Below, one piece after another: positions 1-12,839 of a stretch of 53,772 nucleotides of DNA. Under the pieces are notes generated by a model. That model was not told the origin of the DNA. It saw only the letters and a list, made by a program, of their open reading frames with translations, and did not search any database. How positions within the stretch are numbered: the stretch's first letter is position 1; each line of letters starts with the position of its first letter. The DNA lies in contig JADHZB010000960.1 of NCBI GenBank assembly GCA_015657535.1, positions 1 through 53,772 on the forward strand, given 5' to 3'. This DNA comes from Nephromyces sp. MM_2019 (taxonomy: Eukaryota; Apicomplexa; Aconoidasida; Nephromycida). A program made the position numbers and the translations under genes.

Positions 1-900
1 CACACATAGCCTCGCTAACGCAGTCAGTGTGTGTCTAGGCACTCTAGCCTAGGCACACCACTGGCTGCCTCTGTTAACAGGCCTAAAATAGGCTGGGGCA
101 TCACACTATCCTCTTCGAAACGGCTATCATACCCCGAATATCGGCATTAGCACCTGCCATATATAACCGCGAGATATACGCTCTGCGCGTGGATACACTA
201 GGTTAACCAGTCACTTAGCTTCCTTTTCCGCTAATGCGCGCGCTCATGTGCATTTGGAAGCGAACGAACGCGCACGTCGGGGTTCAGCCGACCATCCACC
301 GTGCTTTGCCGAAGCTTCAAACAAGCCGCGGCATAGGCCTGTCGTCGCACCCTCCGCTCACGTGTTAGCGGGTTCTCCCTTAGCTGGACGCACTGAACCG
401 CGTGCGAATGTATCCCCTCGCCTGTGTGGTCCAGTGGCGTTGCATCGGGCGCTGGGGACTGTGGTTTCCCCTTAGCTATCTAAATGTTGTGCTGGTAGCG
501 CTTCCCAGCTATGCCGCCTACTTTCTCTGCACGGCTAAGTTACAGCAGGCGAGTGATGTCAAGCCCAGTAGTACTTCAATACGGCTTGTAAAATGATGCC
601 AGAAGCTGCAACTAAGGTACGGTAAGACGAACTCCCGTTACACGTACAGACACTGGGTAGGATTATTTGTTACAAAGGGGTCTGCGTTACGCCGCAGCTC
701 TCTCTATCGAGAGCGCAGTATGCGTAGCATGCCAACACCAGCCATCTATACATTCATACTCGCCTGGATAGTAGGGAATGGTATTCTGCATTTTAACAGT
801 AGGTAGTGTCTACTGGCGTAGTGGTGCGATATAGCACTATTTTTCTTTTGTTAGGTATATAATTCCCCTTCCGGGTGCGCTCCTTATTCAAGGGAAATAA
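1..900. other. Left-end stretch without a recognisable gene
   Basis: This stretch is richer in G and C than the following kilobases and lacks the strong T excess that marks the rest of the left half. It contains two short overlapping open frames (about 75 and 64 codons) with no recognisable motif, and the two occurrences of CTAGGCAC near the start are too short to call a repeat family. I see no RNA gene or mobile-element terminus. It may be intergenic sequence or part of a gene lying to the left. Confidence 0.4.
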
Positions 901-3109
901 AACTATTTCTAAGGTGATATCAATGGGTGTGCTTCCGCATATGAAGTCACATTCCCGTTAACGGTGCTGGAATTTCTAGATTTGGGTGCTTTGAGTGTTT
1001 AATTTGACCACTTCTTCCCTGTATTGCATGCTTATGGTTTCCAAGTGATTGTGCCGGTAGGACCATGATATTGAGTTGCATGAACCGTACTCTTGTGTTG
1101 AGAGGCTGCGGTGTGATTTGCTCTGTGGAGCCTAATCTGTTTATTGTGTTTTGCGATTGTAATTTGTGTTTGAGTATGCGTGACTGACTGTGCACCATGG
1201 ATTTGTCTATAGGGAGATATGTTATTCCTGTGGGCTCTTGCCTGGGCGGTGCATAGGGATCAACGGTTTTTGCAGGCTGAAGTTCTGGGAATCTGGCTTT
1301 ACAGAATTATTTTTTGACAGATGTGTGCAGAGTGCACTTGTACTATATATTTTTGATAAGCTTAGCTTTATTTACTGCTGGTGCTTCGTTTTCGCATAAA
1401 TTCTTTACTTAATGTGTATAGACTCTTGTATTCTCCTGAGGTCTAGTTTCCGCATTTTTCCTTGTTTTTCCAGTAGTCCTTGGATCTACGAAGCTGCTTT
1501 ACTTGTGGTAAGAAACTGTCGCTTAAACTTTATAAGGAAAGATGCTCTTAGGGCATCAGTGAGGGTGATTTGGTGCTGTCATGCCCTATGAGAAGTTACT
1601 TCTTGGTTAACTTGTTAAGATGATCAGGAGGATGCTTTATGATTTATCTCCTTGGTAGATTAAAAATGACCGTGTTTTGTAGATGAATTTGCTTTTAAAG
1701 CATGCTTTGATAGCTTTGGTTTTGCGAAGTCCTTCGCTTAACTTGAAAAACTATGGTGCATTTCTGTTTTTAATGAAGTAGCGTCAGTGCTTCGCTAATT
1801 CGATAGAGATGCTTGCTGTGTTGTCTATATGTTTTGGATTTACTGTTGCGATAAAGCTTTTCTGCGGGCTGCGTATATTTCGCTCTCATCATGAGGTTAT
1901 TAGGAGATACTCATTCCTGTTGAGTTTATTCCTTGCATTACTGTATTGGGGAATGGAAACTGGTTCCCTCATGATATGTATTCACTATCGTGTAGCCTAA
2001 CAATTTTCCCCCAGAGATTATCAATGGGTCTTTCGGATTTTTTGGGGAGTTGAGTTTATCCTTGGTATATCTTGTATTGTATCGCTTTTAGCTCAAGGCT
2101 GTTTGGTCGTATTTTTTCCCCATGAGTACTGCTCTTTATTTTATTAGGAGATCGTTTGTTTTTGGAGTTAGTCGATGCCGTTTTGTTTGTGTTCTTTCGC
2201 TTTGTTACCTCTTATCAGGGTTTTTTTACTTGGAGCTCTTTTCAAGCTTGCCTCAAATATTCCGTTTGCCTTAGATATAGCCTGTTTAAGGTCTACCTAG
2301 TTGGCGGGCTGAGTTTCATGATGTGGTTTGTTCTTACTAAGCTTTGTATGCTGAAACTAACGGCGTGAGACTTTCTTCTTTCGAAATTTTTGCACTGCTT
2401 TTTTGTTATGCAAGTTATTGGTTATGGCTTAATAGTTTCTAGTGCATGGAAGATAGTCACCGGTGGTCTGGCATAAAAAATCGTAGAAGTTCAACACAGT
2501 TTGCTTGTGGCACTATGGTTGACCTGTGAGAACCCTTGTATGGAACCACACCCTTATTAGTGATTACTTGTAAAATGGCCGCTAGATAGCCTTTGCTAAT
2601 GCTTGTTTTCATGGGAAAGATATGCGTTCTTCTTAGCCAGCGTGGTGCCAATATTTGTCCGAAAGTACGCACTTCTTCACGCAGCCTAAAGGTTTATTTT
2701 TATCCGTTGTGAAGAAACTTAGCTTCCGTAGGTTAAGTAGAGTGCAGAAAATTGAAGGGGTAATGAAGAGTGTGATGTCAGGTGAAGAGGGTGGATTAAT
2801 TTAATTTTCAATTGTGCAGATGTATCTGAAAGTTTTTTCATGTAGTTTGTTGCTTTATTTTGCTTTACCTTGCTGAGCATATTTACCTCTGTTCCACCAC
2901 TTGTCATTTTAGTGCTATTGAGCCAGCATTCTCTTGCAAATCTTTGGTCGTATTAGGTTTGCTAGCAAGCTATTTATCTGGAGATATTCTGAGAGTGACC
3001 TGATATATTTGACAGCAGTAGTTAGTTGGAGCCCAAACTTTTACAGAGCAGGCTGACAATAACAAGCTGTTCAAGCGCTTTGAAGCATTTTTATATCAAC
3101 GAAGCCACA
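901..3109. other. T-rich leader region upstream of the RRM gene
   Basis: No coding exon is supported here. The plus strand is strongly T-rich with many T runs, as in the introns of the plus-strand genes in this window, so it could be promoter, 5' UTR and UTR introns of the RRM gene that follows. An acceptor-like TTTGACAG lies at about 3009-3016, shortly before that gene's start codon. The open frames on either strand are short and unrecognisable. Confidence 0.35.
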
Positions 3110-4947
3110 ATGATGCCACTCCACCAGTCGCAGCGTCGCTCGCCTGTTATGCAATCGGCCCAGAGTAGCAACACAAATGTCGACCTGTATAGCCTAACTG
3201 GAGGAGGGACTGGGGGAATGGAGGTTACTCATTCATCTTCGCCCTCAAAAACCGTTTCGATGAATAATTTTCCAAAATCAGATGAAGATGAGCTTGAAGA
3301 GCTACGCTGTTTTGTAGCTCCGCTATCGAAAGAACAGCTTGTAGATCTTGTCGCACAGGCTTCAATGATTCATGAAGATGTATTTAACCTCTGTAAGTCT
3401 GCAGTTTCATCTTCTCCAGCAGCTAGGAGATTAATGGTAAGAAATATCCCGTTCTCTACGGCGGATGGAGCTTTTTTAGGTTTTTTTCGGCAATTTGGCG
3501 ACATTGATGATGCAGTTATTGTAAGAGAAAAGGATGGACGCTCTAGAGGGTATGGATTTGTTACCTATAAGGACCTGGATTCTGTGAGGAGCTGCCTGCA
3601 GGTAGTTGCGAATGCGCTTAGTTGCTATGTGTTTGTCTGTGTGCAGTATCTTCTCGCATTTGTGGTCTCCGCATGTCTGCCCATCCATTGCTAATCCATG
3701 TTTAGTTTTTGCTTTGTGAGGTACCAACTACTTACGGTAAACTATCTTTTACCGTTAGGTCTAGGAGATGCATTAATGCCTTCACTGAGTTTTTTGATAT
3801 CTGCAAGTTTATCGCTGTCTTTATTATAACCTTGAATTTCTTTTTGGAATACGTATTTCCCACGCACTGCATGGGAAATTTTGCGTTTATCTGTGATACA
3901 CACAATTTTTATATCTAGTTTGGTAACATTCCTCGGAAAATAAATGCTTCGTTTGTACTTGATATTCGTACTCCAGAATAAGTGTGGATAGTACGCTCAA
4001 CATGGGGTATCCAAGATGTTATGCTGTGAATTAAAAATTTTCCCTTGTACCTTCCGTTGACAGGGCAATTTGCACCTTGATGGTAAAGAAGTTTATGTCA
4101 AACTGGCGGCGGATACTTACGCAGATAAATCACAGCGAAAGTTGTTCATTCGTAACCTTCCTGATTCTGCAACTGAGGATATGTTAAGGATTGTATTCTC
4201 TCAGTTTGGAAAGATTGAAGAATGTAGCGTAGTGAAGAGCAAGGATGGCCTGAATAAAGGGTATGGGTTCCTCACCTTTTCAACACATCGTGAAGCCTTT
4301 AAGGCGGTGCAGCAACAAGAGCGGGTGATTGATCAGCGTGTAGTGTTTATTCATTTTGCTACTCCTCCCCCAGATAAAAGAAAGGAGAGCTTAGGATCTG
4401 GAAACGGTCAGGTTGCTGGGGGGGGGGCAATAGGGGTCCAAGGCACCATTCCGATAGGCCTCAGAAAGTAAGAGGGTGGGGAACCAGTGGATCAGGGCGA
4501 AAATCGGGGGAAAATGCAGCGGTAGTCATGAGTGGAAACACTAGCTCAAACATCGACTCAAATCCGTCTGGCGGCAACGGTGGTGTGGCAAACACTTACG
4601 CTAGCGGAGGAAGCAATAATAATAGTAACAGCAGTGGACATCAAAGTAATAGCAGTAGCAACAGCAATGGAATGCATAATAGTAACAGCAGTAACAACAA
4701 CCCGGGTAGTGTTAGCATTGGTAGCAATGGCGGGGTGTATAGAGTGGAACTGCACGATGCGATAAATAATATGAACGGGAGTGGAAGCTCAGGGGTATAT
4801 GCTCCATATCCTTACCATTTCACTCCGAACATGTACCACATCAATCATCCTCATGCACTACCTCTGGGGTATTCGCCCGCAGGAAGTATATCCCATGGAC
4901 CTAGTGGTGATTTCTACCCTAATAGCCCGGGTGCCGGAAGATTTTAG
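3110..4947 (+). CDS. RNA-binding protein with two RRM domains and an Asn/Ser/Gly-rich tail
   Basis: Two exons, 3110-3601 and 4064-4947, joined in phase 0 (CTGCAG|GTAGTT ... TTGACAG|GGC). The first ATG has A at -3. Residues 1-105 are mostly disordered, except a short segment around residues 62-100 (PLSKEQLVDLVAQAS) like that preceding the RRMs of plant UBA2 proteins and related apicomplexan proteins. RRM1 starts near residue 106 with RNP2 LMVRNI and RNP1 RGYGFVTY; the intron lies inside it. RRM2 spans about 189-263 with RNP2 LFIRNL and RNP1 KGYGFLTF. After RRM2 the frame meets a run of ten G (4418-4427). In the literal frame the protein stops at 4471 after about 299 residues. In the frame reached by one extra G it continues open through a Gly/Arg-rich segment into an Asn/Ser-rich tail ending at 4947, giving about 460 residues. 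RRM proteins of this type bind RNA and act in mRNA processing, stability or translation. Family assignment beyond tandem RRM is by eye. Confidence 0.85.
4418..4427 (+). other. Run of ten G at an apparent frame break
   Basis: The homopolymer lies just after RRM2. Reading through it unshifted gives a stop at 4469-4471. Adding one G, or skipping two, puts translation in the frame that stays open from about 4429 to 4947 and encodes the Gly/Arg-rich and Asn/Ser-rich tail. A base miscount in assembly, a true allelic indel, or polymerase or ribosome slippage would each explain it. Confidence 0.7.
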
Positions 4948-7721
4948 CTAGCAGCAATGAGAGCAATCCATTGAGAGATATATATGGGGATCCGTTGAGT
5001 TAAATAAGCCTTGGGTAGGAAGTGAGTTATGGCAATAAGTTACTTCTGTACATAATGGATCCCTGGAAAAAAATATTGTACCGATTATGCTTATAAGGGA
5101 TTTTGTTTTTTTTTAGAATAGAGATAAAAGCTATATTGTAGCTGATTTGATATTTAGTGTTTCCGGTGCGTATGTCAAGTTTTTGAAGATATTGGGGTTT
5201 CTCCTTCGGTTTGAAAATATGAATTAGCATCATGGGTCTCCTCAATCTATATAGAATTCTCCCTCTTTGTATAGCTACAGCCTTGCTTTTGGTCTGGAAT
5301 CAAGATATTCGTTGCTGGTTAATGCAACCGGAGTGACCTGATTATTCCATTGGTTAGGAAAAACTGTCAAATAGTCATATTTTGGTGATTTTATTGAACT
5401 GGCTGGATTGGTTTGTTGGGGTCTGTAGCTTTGCATTTTTAACGATTTTGGTTTTGTAAACAAAACCTTGCAGCAGAGTCGATATGCGGAGGATGCGATT
5501 CAGGGTGCCTCACTTTTTTTTAAGTCACGATGAGAATATGTTTATTCCCACATCTTTAAGCTGCGAAAATTGGTCCTGCATCAAAGTCTTGGAACTTTAT
5601 AGATTCTCATCATATCTTTGGGATGTGCCTTGTGCGTAATGCTCTCGGAGGTAGTCCTTTTTTTGCGCAAGCACCTGTCTGCGATGAGTTTCGATATATC
5701 GTAGATTTTATAGTTTATTATTCCTGGAAATGGTGCTGGGTGGATGGAGGGATGTTGCCATGAGCTGAAACATTAGGCAGGAGCTCTTTCTTGCTAGAAA
5801 AATATTTTATCTTTGTAGAATTAATAGATGCGTTAGTTTAGGGTGCGCTACGGTTGTGAATCGCTAGGCCGTGACCAAGAGGAAGCTTAAGAGAGCTCAA
5901 AAGCTTGCAAGTTTTTTGTCGCGATTGTTTGCGTGATATAAATTATTTTATCTTATGATCTCTGCTGTATCATCCAGATATTTTATATATATTTTTTCGC
6001 TGAAAAGCCCTTAAGTTTATACATGCGGAGTGACTTGTATTTTAAATGGAGGAATCGCATGGTTTTTTTACGTTAACCTCAAATACCAGGAAATTTTCGT
6101 CAGCATGCGAAGCCAATTTTGAATCGGGGGTTGTATATGCCTAGGGCAACACCAGAATATTGTACGATTTGTCTAGACTCCCTAGGAGTGTTTATGAATA
6201 CTATTTTTTCACTCGTTATGCGGGAGTCTGGTAATTTAGGGCCTCTGGTGTGCTGCTGGACGCAGGCTTAAATAAGTTATGGAGGTTGCCATTTTAAGAA
6301 AGCGAGGGTTCAATGACTGAAAACTCTGATGAAATGTTTGTTGGTTTGCTCCCTGGACTCAATATGCATTGGCACAACTCTTAGATTTGTTTGCCTAGTG
6401 CAAAGGGGGTGATATTACTGCTTGATGAGCAAAGTACATAGTAGATTTGGGCCCGCAGCTTCTACATATAGCATGTTATTCTCTTGAATCTTTAGTATAT
6501 AATCTTTTGTGGAGACTACAAGTTTCCCATTATATATGTTTGTAGAGGGATATTAGTAATTTTGCAGACACGATATCCCTTTTTTTTTATTAGTAGATTT
6601 TGCATCCTTGCATTAATATTTTAAAGATGGAAGAAAGCATATTTTCGCTTGCTTCTTCGATATTTACGAGTTTTATTAGTATGAATCGTTGTTTATGCGC
6701 TTGTATCTCATTCGCAACTTGTACAATATGGATGTTACATTAATTATTCATGCACGGTAATTCAAGCTATATTTGAACTTCGGTAAGGAGGATCCTTGTG
6801 TGTGTACGCGCCTGCGCGTCCATTTATACGTTGATTTATAAGATACACGTAGGTTTAGCTAAGAGCCTGCGGGATGGAAGCCTTTTTATGCATGTTTCTG
6901 AGAAGTAGGTGTATTCAAGAAAGTTGTGCTTTTCTCTGTATGCGTATATTTTAGGCGTTGAATTTTGATTACAAATTTATCCGTGTGCGGCACCCTATAT
7001 TGATGAATCTAATGTATTTTTATATATCTTCTATTCATCCTTTTAGTTAAAAGGTTAAAAAATATCCTTTCCTGCATATATATTCACAACGTAAAGTGCT
7101 CCGATATATATTTTAATCTATTCATTTACTCTTCTCCCTTTGGTCATAACCTAGTTGCGTTCCAAGCATATATTTAGGTTGCATGAAGCTGCTTTGGGAT
7201 GGTTGTTCATGTTAACTTCTTTAGTGGAATACCTTATCGTAATTGAGACATTGCGTAGGGTTGGCGTGTGATGCCCCGGAAAAGAGCCTCCCGTGTTGGT
7301 TTACTGAATTATTGATATATATGATTGGCAATTGAGATGAGTGCGGGAGTTGGCGTGAATTTTTAAAAATTGTCCCGGGGAGTCTAAATTTTCGTCTGTA
7401 AATCCGTAAAGATTGATCTTCCCGCATCTTTGTTTCTAATTTTTTTACGAGAGCCATCTCAATTTGAATAATCGCTTGATTTAACAATGTTTATACTTAC
7501 TTTCCTGTGTAAACAGATTATTCCATGAAATTTCCATGTATAATTTTACTTCCTTAGCCATTTAAACTTTTTAGTATTTCTTGTAATAGGGACTTAATGT
7601 GGATTCCTTGACAACCGCCTAGAGGTAGTAGCATCGAAATTGTCCTCTTTTCATCATCATATATGTGGTTCCATTTTATCTATTCCTCTGCTAGTATCAT
7701 ATTCTTTTGTGTTTTATTTGT
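4948..7721. other. T-rich stretch with no recognisable gene
   Basis: This follows the stop codon of the RRM gene and should begin with its 3' UTR. The plus strand remains rich in T and poor in A, as in introns of plus-strand genes here, but I find no exon with recognisable protein content. An 88-codon minus-strand frame (7221-7487) has no motif and looks accidental. Confidence 0.35.
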
Positions 7722-7946
7722 AGTAATGTGTCGCTGCTACCTATTGTCGTAACTACGGTTACCGCTATTGTTTATGATGGTAATACGTGTATAGCTATGT
7801 AACTTGGCGGTATGGCAATTGTATGGGGTAGTGCCGTTCATATTGTGACGTTAGCGGATATGACTGCCAGCGTGTGCAGTGCCGCGATAGATGGCCCAGT
7901 AGCTGCTATGTTCGATGAGGGTTCTGGTGAATTGAATAAGTATTAG
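7722..7946 (+). other. Open frame with one internal stop, possible gene relic
   Basis: After an acceptor-like TTTATTTGTAG near 7711-7721, one frame reads protein-like sequence for about 25 codons, meets a single TAA, and continues in the same frame from an ATG at 7812 for 44 codons (starts MAIVWGSAVHIV, ends DEGSGELNKY) to a TAG. The composition is rich in Ala, Val, Gly and Asp, unlike the Phe/Leu/Cys-rich translations typical of T-rich noncoding DNA here. No family is recognised. It may be a decayed exon, a 44-codon gene or chance. Confidence 0.2.
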
Positions 7947-9874
7947 AGTACGAGTATTTTTTTTGTTAAATATTTCATTATATTCTTCCTGTAATTACTC
8001 TCCGTATAATTTATGCTCTCAGGTGTGATTATTTTTTTTTTGAGGGCTTTGTTGTGTTATTGGGGTTCTCTTGTCTGCAATTAACCGTACCGTCTAGTAC
8101 GCGCTTACCATGCTTTAGTGTGCTGAGATTGGTTTTTGATGATATAACTACATGTACATGCTGGCTATTTTTTTTATGCGCTTGCTCAAGCAGGTATTTT
8201 TGGAGGTTTACCGCCAGTCCATATTGGTATTACTTTTTGTGAAAGATCCCCGTTTTGCTGGGGAAAGCATTTTCCAAGGTATATATTCTATGAGAATATA
8301 CTTTTATAGCGCACACAAAAGCACAATGAGAGAGTACTTACCTTAACATCTTGCATGTCTTCCTTTTCTGAGCAGGCTAGATACTGCGCATTTCAAATTT
8401 CTATTGGCTTTATGTTGTGTGGGCTTTATTCTTTGTCGAACAAATTGGTTGGAGGCATATACTTAACGCCATCATTGCGTCCGTCCTTGCTAAATTGCGT
8501 TTTACTTGCATTTCGTGTCGTACTTTATATGTGCTTAAGCCTGGACATGTTTGTGCAACGCGATATACTAGGTATTATGCGTTTGTAGCAATTTTTATGC
8601 TCATGCTGTGTTTAGATGCTGGTTTGTTTAGCATTCGGGAGTGTTCGCATGGTATATTTATGCACATACGCTACGATATCAGCTTTATGGCCGAATATTT
8701 TTTTAAAAAGCTTTTGTTGCAGCAGAGGTATGTGCACAGGGATCAGCTGTTATTTTTTTATGGATGCGCGTGAATGACAGCCTTCTTTCCAAAGTTATTT
8801 AATGTTTTTAACCCGTGCGTATTTTATTTTTACGTTGGCTGATACAATATTTTGCAAGCATGCACTGACGGTTGATGAGCTGATATTTCTTAGCTTTAAT
8901 TCGCGACTTAATTCAAGATGGAGTGTGGATGGGCGCGAACATGTATACACGATGCTGCTGTAGCTTCACTAGATCGGATATAGCTTATATTATGTGGCAA
9001 ACTGATGCGTGAGCTTTAGTATGTTGTGGAGACCTTTTTAGTGTTAATAGCAGTGCTTATGTATATCTACAGATTGCGAGCCTCGGAATACGCAGAAACT
9101 AGATACGCATTTATTCAGTTGGGGATGATTATTCACAGCATTGCCACTTGTAGCCCATAACTTGGTGTAAAGCGACTCATTATTTCTGATGGAGCAATAA
9201 TCTTCCCGAACTTATAGCGATTCAGATTTTACTGCTTGTCGCATTTTAAAAAATATTTCATGTGCTGGCCAAGACGATTTCTAGGTTTTTCTCATTAGCA
9301 TATACTTGTTTGATTATTACTGAGCCAGTGTGCATTAGCCTGGTTCTTATTTATCAATTTTTTCGTGCTATAGTTCTTGATTTCTATTCCTAAATTTTCA
9401 TGCATCATGTTCGCTGTTATTTCACTGGAAATCTTTCATGCGTAAATATTGGTAGTTCTGTCAACGTTCACAGTTTCCATAGGACCGATCTACGGCTCTA
9501 TGGGAAGGTACAGATGTTCAGGGGAAGGTGCTATGATGCTTTCATTTTTCTTTACCCATGGGTAGAGTTAGTCCCGGAGCCGCACCTTCACATTGTAAAA
9601 TAGAACTGCACCTAACCAAAATTTTATAAGTCCCATTTTTTGTAGTAATTTCGGCGTCTAAATATTACTTTCGAAGGCATCATGCTGTTCGTTCATTGAT
9701 TTATGGAGATGTAGCACATTTCTTGCATGCTGGAATACTTAAGTGGGGTTCATCGCTAATTTTTAAGATGATATACCCCTGTGTGCATGGTGTCGCATTG
9801 ATGCTTGTGCTGATGGGGTTAGGTACCGCTAAGAGTGACTGGTGTTTATGCGAGTTATCTTGCATGGTTGCTGC
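7947..9874. other. T-rich stretch with no recognisable gene
   Basis: Several plus-strand frames of 60-120 codons occur, the longest at 8417-8773. Their translations are rich in Phe, Leu and Cys as expected from T-rich sequence, with no motif. Nothing else stands out. Confidence 0.35.
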
Positions 9875-10390
9875 TTATAAGGTGAACTTTATCTTTTTGG
9901 GGTTTGGTAAGTGTTTTTGCTTTGTTTGCTCTGCTTTGTTTGGGGTGCATTTCGTGCAAATGGAGTTGTAATACCTCGAACTAGCTATTATTTTAATATC
10001 TTTGTTTTGCTTGGCCCATCTTGCTGCTACAAAAGATTTGCTACCAGGTGTCCTTGGGTTTTTCTTCCTATTTACGTGTGTAGACCAGAAGGCACCAGAA
10101 TATGTGGCAGGAGCTTTTCGGTCTAATTTTGTAGTATCTGCTTCTTCATGTGAGCAGTATTGCGGGACGAAAACGTTATACAGTGGCAGAACTGGGCTGC
10201 ATTCAATACTTCGAAGCTGGTCAAAGCCTTGTATGGCATGGCCTTTGCTCAATCGCATGTTGACAATGGCTACTTGCTTAATAATACTTGGGAACTCCGT
10301 TGTACCATTTCTATGTCTTCCTGTAATGGAATTTTTGATGCGCACGTTGCCAGTGGAAATTCCGTGATTGCTTAGCGGGGCTATTGGCAA
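9875..10390 (-). other. 171-codon minus-strand open frame, unassigned
   Basis: This is the longest unassigned frame of the region. Its translation is rich in Lys, Asn, Thr and Arg and shows no domain I recognise. Two plus-strand frames, of 121 codons (10002-10367) and 71 codons (10160-10375), overlap it, so the segment is unusually poor in stop codons rather than clearly coding on one strand. The second plus-strand frame has a balanced, protein-like composition. I cannot decide between a coding exon on either strand and chance. Confidence 0.15.
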
Positions 10391-12839
10391 ATTGGCTCAG
10401 GCATAAAATGGGATCGACTTTTTGTGAAAGGTGTATGCAGAGGATAATGCATGAAAGGGGCTTGTTTACACATTGAGTTTGTGGTGGATAGCAGCAGTTA
10501 TGCTAGGCTCATGTGAGGCATCTTTGACAGAAGGTTATGAATTGATGGCGGCAACGGCTTTGTCGTGGCTTTTCTTAGGCTAGAATATATAGATGAAACT
10601 TGTGCGCTTGATCATGCTATAAATCATCTCAATTAATATACGGGTAGTTTGAGATATAGCTTTCATGTAGCTGGTTGAGTGGTGCGAGTAGGCAGAGGTT
10701 CGTGTGATAGCGTAATATAAGCACTCCGTGAACATTGAAATGAAGGAAAAAGGAGTAGAACCTTGCTCAGTCTATTCGAGGGTTGGAGTGAGCCACTTCC
10801 GAAAGTTGATTAGCGGTGCGTGCAGCTGTGTGATGCTGTTTACACCTGTTATTGAGCCTTTTGGATGTTTTCGCTGGGTCGATAGGTTGCTCGCATGTGC
10901 TTCGAGGTGGGTGCTGGGGCTTATGGGTGGCTGGCAGCCATGGCTCTAGGTTACTACTAGTCGAGTTTGGGTGGTAGTGGCAATGGTATAGGCCAAGATA
11001 CCATTTATCAACGCGTGGCTGGGTCGGTAAGCCTGGGAATGTTCATGGCTTTGGCAGCGATATTGAACCGTTAGATTTAGAGGGAATTCTATTCATTTAG
11101 CGCTGATATATGGGGGATACAAGCATAAACTGTGTGGCGTGGGTTAGCGTTGTACAAGTTATGAGAAGGTAGATGCAAGGATGGAGAGTTCGCCTCGAAA
11201 AGCGGCTAGAGCTCCGTTGCATTGCAACTTGGCGGCTGCACAAGTTCTGCAGTCTAAGGATGACTTGGTGGAATTTGAGTGGGATTTCTTTGTGGTCACG
11301 GCTCCAATTTTAGTTCGCGCTTGTGCTGGATTCACCTGATGAGTGATGCGGAGGTACGCGGAGGAGGAATCCAGTAAGGTGGAGCGATATGATATGATAG
11401 CATGTGTAGGCTGCTGGACTTGTGTACCTGGAATTTTCGAGTGCATCGATGGGCAAACATTGAGTAGCAAGGCTGTAGTTGGCTGCCTTTCTCCTTGGAA
11501 TATCGTGTAGCGCTAGTTTGCTGGTGTTAAAGTGTGGCTTCTACGTTGTTATGTGCGTTTTGGTAAGCCGTAGCCTAACAAACGCTTTATACTTTGCAAT
11601 AAACGTTTGAAGACTGTGTGTTAGCATCTGTTTGAAGCATGTGCTCCTCCGACTGTTTTAGAAGGCACCATCGGCTGATATAAATAGTTTGTTAATAGCG
11701 AATATTTGCGTATTGGTTGAGCGTAGGGAAATATAAGTCTATACCCACAGTATATGACGAGCAGCAACCGAGAGATCGCAAAACAGAGTAGACACCATAG
11801 AGATTCTGTGAATGTGTGGGTGGAACGCAGCTAGTTAAATCTGCTCGGCGATGCCATTACCACTTATCTGATATACCTGGTTTCTCGGCGGTTATTTAGT
11901 CTGCAGTACGCGTCGAGGGGTGCTGTAAAAAGTTTTAAATTGCTGTGAGAACACTGTAAAGTGCCCATATGGTAAACGGTATCGCTTGCTTTCATTCTTG
12001 CTTTGAAACTCGGAGGTTGAATAGCATCGTGGAGTGGGAGTTGTACCGGAATTTACAGAGTATTGCGTGTATTTTGGTTTCGCAAGCTATTTCAAGTGAG
12101 CAATCAAGGAGTAGCCTGGCCCTTGAAAAAGGTCTCATACAGGCCATTAAAAGATTGAATTTCGGTTATTCACGAAGGCTTCTGGGGAAAAGGGAAACAA
12201 ACTGGCTGAGGTTATACGTTAAAGCAAGTTTCTTTGCATGCATAAGCTGAAATCGCAGTGGGATCATTATCGTTCACATTCTGTGCTCCCATTCGAAATT
12301 TTCAGCTAGATAGCAAAAAAAGGTGCATTTACCCGTGTCTGATTTCTCATCGATATCCGGAATAGAATATTACATGCAAATCACAGTTGTATACACCTGG
12401 TGACTTCTGGAAGTGTGAGTTTTAAATCAAGAATTAAACATCGCATATCCCGTTTTATTCGTTTTAGTAAATACTATACTAGCTGAATAATCAGTAATTA
12501 TGTGGTAGAAACCTTCAATCAAAGATATATATGATATTCATAGGAGTCAAGCAAAACATATCGGATTGCGCTAACAACTACGCGGAAAACCTTACTTTCA
12601 CAACAACTTGTTGTGTAGTTTTACAAAAAGAAGGTAAGCTCTCGGTCACATTCTATGCTATCATACCGCGGGTCAATGTATCACTTCTGCACAAGCTAAT
12701 GTGCGTTTTATTAAAGTGGCACTAAAATTTTTTCGGAATCCACGCTGCCAGCTGCAGGTAAAAACAAGCGGTTAGTATTCCATCTGCTAACTTTTGTAGT
12801 GTGCAGATCCAATCTAAATGCGCATATGAACGACGTTAC
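10391..12839. other. Stretch with no recognisable gene, shifting from T/G-rich to A-rich
   Basis: From about 10.4 to 11.6 kb the plus strand is rich in G and T; beyond about 12.2 kb A becomes more frequent than T. Short protein-like open stretches occur (for example around 10460-10585, ending in MAATALSWLFLG), but none can be tied to a gene. I see no RNA gene or repeat. Confidence 0.3.
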
